Source of the DNA: an uncultured Eubacteriales bacterium
Lineage (GTDB): Bacteria; Bacillota; Clostridia; Christensenellales; Christensenellaceae
Length of the DNA: 5,824 nt
Direction: 5' to 3'
Assembly: GCA_905193725.1 (NCBI GenBank)
Contig: CAJJPW010000139.1
Span: 1 to 5,824 of the forward strand
In this document: piece by piece, positions 1 to 5,824 of the stretch
Layout: each line of letters starts with the position of its first letter
How positions within the stretch are numbered: position 1 is the first letter of the stretch
Position numbers and translations under genes: made by a program
The notes under the pieces: generated by a model
Seen by the model: the letters and a program-made list of their open reading frames with translations, nothing else
Told to the model about the DNA's origin: nothing
Database searches by the model: none

Positions 1-200
1 TAGCCACTGGCGGGAACGAATACGGCCAGTGCGATGTGGCAGAGTGGCAGAATATCATTGGAATTGCAGCGGGCGATGGCTTTACCATAGGGCTAAAGGA
101 AGATGGTACCGCTGTGGCAGTGGGCAACAATGAAGATGGCCAGTGCGATGTAAGCCAGTGGACGAATATCAAAAGATCCTACGAGTATGAGGAACAGTAA
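1..200 (+). CDS. C-terminal end of an RCC1-like repeat protein (partial, 5' end outside window)
   Basis: An open frame runs in from the left edge (first full codon at 3) and ends at the TAA at 198-200, giving 65 residues. They contain RCC1-like repeat units: a GQCDV-type segment, then W-x-N-I-I-G-I-A-A-G, then GLKEDGTAVAVGNN, then a second GQCDV. The two GQCDV segments lie 38 residues apart and share 14 identical bases (24-37 and 138-151). The same repeat type ends the next gene, so the two are probably tandem paralogues or share an exchanged repeat module. The tail after the last repeat (KRSYEYEEQ) is short and charged. The missing N-terminus may carry a zinc ribbon, TIR or transmembrane part like its neighbour, but this cannot be seen. 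No terminator is visible in the 58 bases before the next gene, which suggests co-transcription. Molecular function unknown. Confidence 0.85.
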   Translation, partial: ATGGNEYGQCDVAEWQNIIGIAAGDGFTIGLKEDGTAVAVGNNEDGQCDVSQWTNIKRSYEYEEQ

Positions 201-246
201 ACTGAGTGGTAGTTTAGAAAAAACCATCGAAATATGACGCAGAATG

Positions 247-253
247 AGGAGAG
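247..253 (+). promoter_or_regulatory. Shine-Dalgarno site fixing the TIR-protein start at 259
   Basis: AGGAGAG at 247-253 lies at ordinary distance from ATG 259. An in-frame ATG at 244 would add five residues (MRREN), but that codon immediately precedes the ribosome binding site and has no comparable site upstream of itself. Starting at 259 puts the zinc ribbon directly at the N-terminus, as is usual in this kind of protein. Confidence 0.75.
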
Positions 254-258
254 AGAAC

Positions 259-2649
259 ATGGCGGTTTTTAAGTGCAAAATGTGTGGAGGAGATCTGGAA
301 GTACAGCCGGGGATGAGCGTGGGGGTGTGCCAATACTGTGGCACACAACAGACACTACCCAGACTGGATAGCGAGAAAAAACAAAATCTGTACGACAGGG
401 CAAACCACTTTAGGCGAAATAACGAGTATGATAGAGCAATGGGCATCTATGAGCAGATCTTGAGTGAGGATAATACCGATGCAGAGGCCTATTGGTCCAT
501 CGTTCTATGCCGGTATGGGGTGGAATACGTGGAGGACCCTGAAACGAAAAAGCAGATTCCCACGATAAACCGAACACAGTTCACCTCTATTTTTGCCGAT
601 GAGGATTACCAAAAGGCGATTCAATATGCAGATGTTACCCAAAAAGAAGTATATGAAAAAGAAGCCCAGGCTATAGACGAAATCCAAAAGGGCATTTTGG
701 CCATCTCAGAAAAGGAAGAGCCTTTTGACGTATTTATCTGTTACAAGGAGACGGATAAGAGAGGGCGGAGGACGCTGGACAGTGTGCTGGCGATGGAACT
801 GTATAATGAGCTGGTAGAAGAGGGTTTGCGGGTGTTCTTTGCCCGGATTACGCTGGAAGACAAACTGGGAAGCGCCTATGAGCCATACATCTTTGGTGCG
901 CTCAACAGTGCCAAGGTGATGGTAGTACTGGGGACGAGTGCGGAAAACTTCAACGCGGCTTGGGTAAAAAACGAGTGGAGCCGCTATTTGGGGCTCATCA
1001 AGGCGGGAGCCAAAAAGACGCTGATTCCCGCATATAAGGATATGGATCCCTATGATCTGCCTGAGGAGTTTTCGGCACTTCAGGCCCAGGACATGGGGAA
1101 AATCGGCTGGATGCAGGACATGGTGCGTGGCATTAAAAAACTCATCGGCGTAGAAGAGGGAAAAGTGCAAAATGCACCGGCCCAGAGTGTGGGACCGGAT
1201 GAAGAATCCCTTCTCAAAAGAGGTCAGCTGTTTTTGGAAGACGAAGATTGGGAAAACGCAAGCGAGTACTTCGATAGGGTGTTGGATATCGACCCGGAGT
1301 ACGCGCCGGCGTATATTGGTAAATTATGTGCTGCGTTGCATCTGAAAAAAGAGGGGGATTTAGCAAACTGGAATAAGCCCTTGGATCAATATGGGGAATT
1401 TGAAAAGGCATGGCGATTTGCCCAGGGAGAATATCGAGAGACGATAGCGGGATATCAAAAGACGATAGCAGATAGGTTAGAGGAGGAGCGCAAAGAGAAG
1501 ATATATCAGGAGGCCAAAGAAAAATATGAATCCAATGTAGTATATGATATTTTAAAATCGCAAGATTTATTTCAATCCATTGCAGGTTATCGAGATGCAG
1601 CTCAATTGGCAACAACTTGTAGCGAACGCGCAGACATTGTTAGAAAACAGAACAAATTTGCAGAAGCGTTATCTAGAAAAGAGAAAGCAGAAAATGAAAT
1701 GCAACTGCAATCAGCAGCAAAGTTATTTAGAGAACTAGGTGATTTTAATAATGCAGTTACTCTGGCGGCAGAATGTGAGCGGATGGTTCAGGAGTTGATA
1801 AAAGAAAAAAAAGATCAGAAGAAAAGAAAGCTTAAAATCGCAGGGATAATATCATCAGCTATTATTATACTGGTTGCAATAATATTAATTGTGACGAACG
1901 TGATTATACCAAATGCTAAGTACGGTGAGGCGACAAGCATTTTGGAGCAGGGAGATTACCCTAAAGCGGCCCTTCTCTTTTCAGAGTTGGGAGATTTTAG
2001 CGATAGTAAAGAAAAAGTGGTAACTTGTATTCAGACATTACGAGATACTATAAAGGAAAATCACGTTTTAGATGCTGGATCTGACCATACTGTGGCAGTA
2101 AAACAGGATGGAACCGTTTTAAGTGTTGGATCAAATGGTTATGGAAAAAGTAAGGTGGACAACTGGAAAGATATAATAGCAGTTTCAGCAGGTACATTTC
2201 ATACGGTAGGGCTAAAGACAGATGGTACCGTAGTAGCAATTGGATCAACTGGCTATGGAAGATGCAATGTAGGTGGCTGGAAAGATATCATAGCAATTTC
2301 TGCAGGCGATAACCATACAGTAGGACTCAAAGCAGATGGCACGGTAATATCGACAGGAAGAGAGTATTTTAATGATTATAGTGTTTCGCAATGGGAAGGC
2401 CTTGTAGCAGTTTCAGCAGGTTATAGATGTACAGTAGGACTCAAAGCAGATGGCACGGTCATGATTACAGGGGATAATGATGCCATCAAACAATCCAATA
2501 TACAAGATTGGAAGGATATTGTAGCCGTTTCAGTGGGACACAACCATATTGTGGGGCTAAAGACAGATGGTACAGTGGTAGCGGGAGGAGATTATAGCAG
2601 TGGCAAATGTGAGGTAGGCAATTGGAAGAACATAAAACTCCCCGCATAA
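259..2649 (+). CDS. Zinc ribbon - TPR - TIR - transmembrane - RCC1-like repeat protein
   Basis: This is a 796-residue multidomain protein. (1) Residues 6-27 form a zinc ribbon, with C6-x2-C9 and C24-x2-C27. (2) Residues 35-90 are TPR-like helices. (3) Residues 154-297 are a TIR domain: the FDVFICYK strand starts at 156, the WVKNEW motif is at 235-240, and E208 in SAYEPYI aligns with the catalytic glutamate of SARM1 and plant TIR NADases, so NAD+ cleavage is possible. (4) Residues 315-370 are a second TPR-like segment, followed by lysine- and glutamate-rich helices. LFxxLGDFxxA...C-type units occur at about 437-454, 487-505 and 573-590. (5) One transmembrane segment spans about 527-551, preceded by KKDQKKRKLK; the positive-inside rule puts the N-terminal part in the cytosol. 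(6) Residues 602-793 hold five RCC1-like repeats. The family is known from clostridial genomes only as TIR-domain proteins, as far as I recall. A role in antiphage defence or surface sensing is inference. No signal peptide is seen. Confidence 0.93.
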   Translation: MAVFKCKMCGGDLEVQPGMSVGVCQYCGTQQTLPRLDSEKKQNLYDRANHFRRNNEYDRAMGIYEQILSEDNTDAEAYWSIVLCRYGVEYVEDPETKKQIPTINRTQFTSIFADEDYQKAIQYADVTQKEVYEKEAQAIDEIQKGILAISEKEEPFDVFICYKETDKRGRRTLDSVLAMELYNELVEEGLRVFFARITLEDKLGSAYEPYIFGALNSAKVMVVLGTSAENFNAAWVKNEWSRYLGLIKAGAKKTLIPAYKDMDPYDLPEEFSALQAQDMGKIGWMQDMVRGIKKLIGVEEGKVQNAPAQSVGPDEESLLKRGQLFLEDEDWENASEYFDRVLDIDPEYAPAYIGKLCAALHLKKEGDLANWNKPLDQYGEFEKAWRFAQGEYRETIAGYQKTIADRLEEERKEKIYQEAKEKYESNVVYDILKSQDLFQSIAGYRDAAQLATTCSERADIVRKQNKFAEALSRKEKAENEMQLQSAAKLFRELGDFNNAVTLAAECERMVQELIKEKKDQKKRKLKIAGIISSAIIILVAIILIVTNVIIPNAKYGEATSILEQGDYPKAALLFSELGDFSDSKEKVVTCIQTLRDTIKENHVLDAGSDHTVAVKQDGTVLSVGSNGYGKSKVDNWKDIIAVSAGTFHTVGLKTDGTVVAIGSTGYGRCNVGGWKDIIAISAGDNHTVGLKADGTVISTGREYFNDYSVSQWEGLVAVSAGYRCTVGLKADGTVMITGDNDAIKQSNIQDWKDIVAVSVGHNHIVGLKTDGTVVAGGDYSSGKCEVGNWKNIKLPA
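2062..2646 (+). repeat. Five tandem RCC1-like repeats inside the TIR protein
   Basis: Each unit has the pattern W-K-D-I-[IV]-A-[VI]-S-[AV]-G-x-x-H-[TI]-V-G-L-K-x-D-G-T-V followed by a variable 12-15-residue stretch. The HTV/CTV/HIV core falls at residues 610, 648, 686, 724 and 763, giving periods of 38, 38, 38 and 39. This is shorter than the roughly 50-60 residues of a classical RCC1 propeller blade, and five units are fewer than the usual seven. Units three and four share 29 identical bases (2317-2345 and 2431-2459, offset 114), which points to recent duplication or gene conversion. The fourth unit has Cys where the others have His. Confidence 0.88.
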
Positions 2650-2709
2650 CTTTTGTAAAGCCTTGGGGGAAGAGAGGCCGCTATTGCGTTGGAGAAAAAT
2701 GGGAAAAGA

Positions 2710-2754
2710 TTTTTTGCCGAAAAGCAAAAGTTGCTATTTACAAGAGGCAAAAAA
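2710..2754. repeat. Nested inverted repeats overlapping the leader promoter
   Basis: TTTTTTGCC at 2710-2718 is a perfect inverted copy of GGCAAAAAA at 2746-2754. Inside the 27-base loop lies a second inverted pair, AGCAA (2723-2727) and TTGCT (2731-2735), with a 3-base loop. The outer right arm ends directly at the putative -10 box and the inner right arm overlaps the -35 box. As an RNA hairpin it would end in A residues on the + strand, so it does not look like a normal terminator for the TIR gene. It may be an operator or chance A/T-rich symmetry. Confidence 0.4.
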
Positions 2755-2760
2755 TATGCT
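2731..2760 (+). promoter_or_regulatory. Putative sigma-70-type promoter for the T-box transcript
   Basis: TTGCTA (2731-2736) and TATGCT (2755-2760) are separated by 18 bases, with an A-rich spacer end. Each box matches four of six consensus bases. Transcription would start near 2767, just upstream of the first paired element of the T-box leader, which is the expected arrangement. No other convincing promoter is seen between the TIR gene and the leader. Confidence 0.5.
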
Positions 2761-2766
2761 ATCCTA

Positions 2767-3048
2767 ATTCCTAGTTGAAAATGCGTGGATAGGGAATAGG
2801 AACTATGAAAACCACAAAAGAGAGCTGTTGGTTGGTGTAAAACAGCAAGGCTCATAGTTGCAACTCACCCTGGAGCAGTCGTCTGAAAGGCAGAGCCGAG
2901 TAGGCACGAACGGGGTTCCGACCGTTATCATCGGAGGGCATTAAAAAAGATGCCGCTGAGTGGGTATATTTACCAAAAAGAGTGGTACCGCGGAGGTTAT
3001 AACGCTTTCGTCTCTTGCATTTGCCGGAGACAAAGCGTTTTTGTTTTT
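2767..3048 (+). promoter_or_regulatory. T-box riboswitch, predicted leucine-specific (CUC specifier)
   Basis: This untranslated leader senses uncharged tRNA and controls transcription read-through into the fusion gene. Stem I: AGGG (2791-2794) pairs with CCCT (2868-2871), and AACTATGA (2801-2808) pairs with TCATAGTT (2852-2859). The apical AGAGAG-CTGTTGGTTGGTG-TAAAACAGC element is at 2819-2846. The specifier loop reads GCAA-CTC-A just before CCCTGGAGC, so the specifier is CUC (2864-2866), leucine. Next come the conserved AGTAGG (2899-2904) and the AACGG/CCGTT hairpin (2909-2925). A GGCAT/ATGCC hairpin follows at 2937-2954, then the GGTA/TACC hairpin at 2963-2974. The T-box motif AGAGTGGTACCGCGG is at 2979-2993; its AGAG can pair with CTCT (3012-3015) to form the antiterminator. 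The UGGU bulge (2983-2986) fits an acceptor end with A73, as in bacterial tRNA-Leu. The T-box call is firm; the amino acid is a reading of the loop register. Confidence 0.93.
3001..3048 (+). terminator. T-box-controlled intrinsic terminator (attenuator)
   Basis: AACGCTTT (3001-3008) pairs with AAAGCGTT (3032-3039), and GTCTC (3010-3014) pairs with GAGAC (3027-3031). C3009 is a bulge, and the stem ends in a T-rich tail (3038-3048). The CTC of the left arm (3012-3014) is also needed for the antiterminator, so the two structures exclude each other. When charged tRNA prevails this hairpin should stop transcription 37 bases before the start codon. Confidence 0.93.
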
Positions 3049-3069
3049 CTCCGGAAAGACATCAGATTT

Positions 3070-3076
3070 AGGAGGA
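3070..3076 (+). promoter_or_regulatory. Shine-Dalgarno site fixing the fusion-gene start at 3085
   Basis: AGGAGGA at 3070-3076 is a near-perfect ribosome binding site eight bases before ATG 3085. The same frame is open back to an ATG at 2950, but that codon lies inside the T-box leader, has no ribosome binding site, and would translate the T-box motif and terminator as nonsense. The protein therefore begins MKLSFSTLG, a typical start of a TIM barrel first strand. Confidence 0.92.
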
Positions 3077-3084
3077 GAAACACG

Positions 3085-5616
3085 ATGAAACTTTCATTTT
3101 CCACATTAGGTTGTCCGGATTTTGACTGGCCGGATATTTATGCAATGGCAAAGGACTTTGGATTCCAGGGAATCGAGATGAGAGGACTGGGGGACGATAT
3201 TTTTGCCGTCAATGCAAAGCCTTTTCGCAAGGATGTATTGCCCAAGACCATTGCACAGCTAAAGAAAATGCATTTGGAGATCCCTTGCCTTTCTTCTGGA
3301 TGTGCGCTGAAATTTGCAGATAAGACAGAAGAGACCAAACGGGAACTAAAAGAGTATATGGATTTAGCCCAGCAGCTGGGTACCCCGTATATTCGAGTGC
3401 TGGGCGATCTGACTGCCGCCCCTCAGGGAGAAGTGGATGACAGCCTCGTGCTGAAAACCCTTCAGGAGCTGGTACCCTACGCAGAGGAGAAAAATGTGAC
3501 GCTGCTGGTGGAGACCAATGGCGTGTACACCGATACTGCTCGCTTAAGAGAACTGCTGGATCAGATAGAGAGCGACAATGTGGCAGCTCTTTGGGATATT
3601 CACCATCCCTATCGCTTTGGTGGAGAGAGCCCCAGCCAGACAGTGCAAAACCTGGGCGCATATATTAAATTTGCCCACATCAAAGACTCCGTAATGAAGG
3701 ATGGGCAGGTATGCTACCGGATGATGGGGGAGGGAGATCTCCCCATGGACGACATCATTTTGGCGCTGAATTCCATCAACTATGAGGGATATGTGTCTCT
3801 GGAATGGCTTAAGGCCTATGCGCCGGAGCTGAGCGATGCGGGCATTGTGTTCCCCCACTACGCCAACTTCATGAGCCAGTATTTGGGCACAGTTTCTGAG
3901 TCCAGAAGACTGTATGATAACCACCAAAAGACGGGAAAATACGTGTGGCCTAAAGAACACTTGATTGACTACACCTTCCCACAGGTGCTCGATAGAATGG
4001 TGGACGAATTCCCAGATCAGTACGCATTTCGTTACACCACTTTGGACTATACTCGGACGTATTCGGAATTTCGGGACGATGTAGATACCTTTGCCAGAGC
4101 ACTGATCGCCATGGGCGTCAAGAGCGGAGATCACGTGGCCATTTGGGCGACTAACGTGCCTCAGTGGTACATCACCTTCTGGGCCACCACTAAAATTGGC
4201 GCGGTGCTGGTGACGGTAAACACCGCCTATAAAATTCACGAGGCGGAGTATCTGCTGCGTCAGTCGGATACTCATACGCTGGTGATGATCGACGGATACA
4301 AGGATTCGGACTATGTGCAGATTATGAAGGAGATCTGCCCTGAGCTGGCAACAGCGGAAAAAGGAAAGCCGCTGCACATCAAACGGCTGCCCTTCCTGCG
4401 GAACATCATCACAGTGGACTCCCAGCAGCCAGGCTGCTATACTTGGGAGGAGAGCATGGCATTGGCAGATCAGGTCCCGGTAGAAGAGGTTTATCGGAGA
4501 GCGGCTACCATCAACAAACACGATGTGTGCAATATGCAGTACACCTCGGGAACGACAGGATTCCCCAAAGGCGTTATGCTCACCCACTATAATGTAGTCA
4601 ACAACGGAAAGGCCATTGGAGACTGTATGGATCTTTCCACTGCGGATAAATTGATGATTCAAGTGCCCATGTTCCACTGCTTTGGCATGGTGCTTGCCAT
4701 GACAGCGGCCATGACTCATGGCACAACCATCTGTCCTATCCCAGCTTTCTCGCCCAAGAAGGGATTGGCTTGCATCAATCAGGAAAAGATCACCGCGTTC
4801 CATGGTGTGCCAACTATGTTTATCGCCATGTTGGAACACGAGGATTTTGCTAAGACCGACTTCAGCCACGTGAGAACGGGGATTATGGCAGGAAGCCCGT
4901 GTCCTATCAAGGTGATGCAGGACGTGATCGACAAGATGAATATGAAGGAAATCTGCATTACTTACGGCCAGACAGAGGCATCCCCAGGCTGTACCATGAG
5001 CAAGACTACGGACTCCATCGAGGCCAGAGTCAATACGGTGGGCGGCGCGATGTTCGGCGTGGAGTGCCGGATTGTAGACCCTGAGACGGGAGAGGATCTG
5101 CCGGACAATGTGGACGGTGAATTCCTGGCCAGAGGATACAACATCATGAAGGGATATTACAAAATGCCGGAAGCCACAGCAGCTGCTATCGACAAAGACG
5201 GCTGGCTGCACACGGGAGATTTGGCCCGTAGGGACGAGAATGGATACTTTAAGATCACCGGGAGGATTAAGGACATGATCATCCGCGGCGGCGAGAACAT
5301 CTATCCCAAGGAGATCGAGGACTTCATCTACACCCATCCCAAAGTATCGGATGTGCAGGTCATCGGCGTGCCAGATGAACAGTACGGAGAGGAGATCATG
5401 GCTTGTGTGATCTTAAAAGCAGGGGAGACCATGACGGAAGACGAGCTCAAGCAATATGTGGCTTCTCACATGGCAAAGCACAAGACGCCAAGGTATGTGG
5501 ACTTTGTGGAAGCCTTCCCCATGAATGCAGCAGGGAAAATCTTGAAGTATAAGATGAGAGAAGAGGCTGTGAAAAAACTGAATCTGGAAAAGGCCAACAG
5601 CATTGAGACGGCGTAA
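3085..5616 (+). CDS. Fusion: xylose-isomerase-like TIM barrel + AMP-forming acyl-CoA synthetase
   Basis: The 843-residue protein has two enzymatic parts. Residues 1 to about 270 resemble the sugar phosphate isomerase/epimerase family (AP endonuclease family 2 type TIM barrel). E31 follows strand two, and likely metal ligands are E143 (LLVETNG), D171 (LWDIHHP), H198 (FAHIKD) and E240 (VSLEW). Residues from about 290 on are a complete acyl-CoA synthetase of normal length. It has the P-loop YTSGTTGFPKG (486-496), YGQTE (627-631), HTGD (709-712), the hinge region GRIKDMIIRGGENIYP (726-741) and the catalytic lysine K818 in NAAGKILK. The second half should form an acyl-adenylate from acid and ATP, then the CoA thioester. 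Substrate is unknown; overall it resembles medium-chain or short-chain fatty acid ligases. No signal peptide or membrane segment is seen, so it is cytosolic. The Leu-type T-box upstream and terminator downstream make it a single-gene unit induced by leucine starvation. Activation of isovalerate or another branched acid is inference. No frameshift or missing key residue was noticed. Confidence 0.95.
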   Translation: MKLSFSTLGCPDFDWPDIYAMAKDFGFQGIEMRGLGDDIFAVNAKPFRKDVLPKTIAQLKKMHLEIPCLSSGCALKFADKTEETKRELKEYMDLAQQLGTPYIRVLGDLTAAPQGEVDDSLVLKTLQELVPYAEEKNVTLLVETNGVYTDTARLRELLDQIESDNVAALWDIHHPYRFGGESPSQTVQNLGAYIKFAHIKDSVMKDGQVCYRMMGEGDLPMDDIILALNSINYEGYVSLEWLKAYAPELSDAGIVFPHYANFMSQYLGTVSESRRLYDNHQKTGKYVWPKEHLIDYTFPQVLDRMVDEFPDQYAFRYTTLDYTRTYSEFRDDVDTFARALIAMGVKSGDHVAIWATNVPQWYITFWATTKIGAVLVTVNTAYKIHEAEYLLRQSDTHTLVMIDGYKDSDYVQIMKEICPELATAEKGKPLHIKRLPFLRNIITVDSQQPGCYTWEESMALADQVPVEEVYRRAATINKHDVCNMQYTSGTTGFPKGVMLTHYNVVNNGKAIGDCMDLSTADKLMIQVPMFHCFGMVLAMTAAMTHGTTICPIPAFSPKKGLACINQEKITAFHGVPTMFIAMLEHEDFAKTDFSHVRTGIMAGSPCPIKVMQDVIDKMNMKEICITYGQTEASPGCTMSKTTDSIEARVNTVGGAMFGVECRIVDPETGEDLPDNVDGEFLARGYNIMKGYYKMPEATAAAIDKDGWLHTGDLARRDENGYFKITGRIKDMIIRGGENIYPKEIEDFIYTHPKVSDVQVIGVPDEQYGEEIMACVILKAGETMTEDELKQYVASHMAKHKTPRYVDFVEAFPMNAAGKILKYKMREEAVKKLNLEKANSIETA

Positions 5617-5630
5617 AAGAGAGAGATGAA

Positions 5631-5669
5631 AAAAGGGCAATGACAAAATGGAAATGTCATTGCCCTTTT
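5631..5669. terminator. Strong, probably bidirectional intrinsic terminator
   Basis: AAAAGGGCAATGACA (5631-5645) pairs perfectly over 15 bases with TGTCATTGCCCTTTT (5655-5669), leaving a 9-base loop. It begins 14 bases after the stop codon of the fusion gene. On the + strand the T tail is only four long, whereas on the - strand the six A residues at 5629-5634 give a six-T tail. It could therefore also end a convergent gene lying mostly beyond the right edge. Confidence 0.93.
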
Positions 5670-5824
5670 GCATTTGGTAAAGTAAATAAAACAACTTGAG
5701 ATAGACCGAAAAAAATAGTAGTTTGCTAGAGGGGCAAGGTGGCAAAAGGATGGAGCAAAGGGTAGGAGCCTATGGATTCAACAACCGATTGCCATACGAA
5801 AGCCCTGCATCATCTGCTCCCAAG

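Noticed and set aside
2637..2680. Terminator for the TIR gene formed by CCCC near 2640 and GGGG near 2668
   Set aside because: The stem is only about four to five bases with a long loop and no T run follows; it is not a credible intrinsic terminator. How the TIR transcript ends is unclear.
2861..2866. Alternative specifier registers AAC (Asn) or ACU (Thr) in the T-box loop
   Set aside because: CUC is the triplet immediately before the conserved A-C-C-C-T-G-G-A-G-C segment. The UGGU bulge expects A73, which does not fit the G73 typical of tRNA-Asn. Threonine is less well placed in the loop but cannot be strictly excluded by eye.
3544..5337. Long open frame of 597 codons on the - strand opposite the fusion gene
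   Set aside because: The + strand reading has unmistakable ligase and TIM-barrel motifs in continuous frame. The antisense product is rich in His and Arg, has no recognisable motif, and lacks a ribosome binding site; it is a shadow of codon bias.
5750..5824. Possible start of a + strand gene (ATG 5750, after AAGGTGG at 5736-5742, open to the window edge)
   Set aside because: Only 25 codons are visible, the peptide (starting MEQRVGAYGF) is not recognised, and the candidate promoter upstream is weak. It may be real but cannot be supported.
5770..5824. Possible 3' end of a - strand gene converging on the terminator at 5631-5669
   Set aside because: Two - strand frames run in from the right edge and stop at 5770-5772 (ending GNRLLNP) or 5778-5780 (ending GFRMAIGC). 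Neither short tail is recognisable, so no gene is called, although the six-T tail of the terminator on that strand makes it plausible.

Overview
The window looks like Clostridia (Bacillota), probably a gut or rumen anaerobe. The signs are strong AGGAGG-type ribosome binding sites, a classical T-box leader with a Rho-independent attenuator, zinc-ribbon/TPR protein architecture typical of clostridia, and a moderate GC content. Species cannot be told from the sequence. All three recognisable genes are on the + strand.

Left part (1-2649): two tandem genes of one repeat-protein family. The first is present only as its last 65 codons, which are RCC1-like (regulator-of-chromosome-condensation-type) repeats with a 38-residue period. 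After 58 bases without a visible terminator comes a 796-residue protein. It has, in order, a four-cysteine zinc ribbon, TPR-like helices, a TIR domain with its putative NADase glutamate, more helical repeats, one transmembrane segment, and five C-terminal RCC1-like repeats. The charge pattern puts the TIR domain in the cytosol and the repeats outside, a receptor-like layout. Function is unproven; defence or envelope sensing are the obvious hypotheses.

Middle (2650-3084): about 435 bases without a gene. They hold a probable sigma-70-type promoter inside nested inverted repeats, then a well-formed T-box riboswitch. Its specifier reads CUC (leucine), and its UGGU bulge fits the A73 discriminator of tRNA-Leu. 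A factor-independent terminator shares bases with the antiterminator.

Right part (3085-5616): a single 843-residue gene under this T-box. It is a fusion of an N-terminal xylose-isomerase-like TIM barrel (sugar phosphate isomerase/epimerase family) and a complete C-terminal AMP-forming acyl-CoA synthetase. A strong, probably bidirectional, terminator follows at once, so the gene appears monocistronic. Leucine-tRNA control of an acyl-CoA ligase suggests, as inference, that the enzyme activates a branched-chain acid such as isovalerate when leucine is scarce, feeding reductive carboxylation to leucine. The TIM-barrel half has no assigned substrate. The last 155 bases carry no gene that can be called with confidence.
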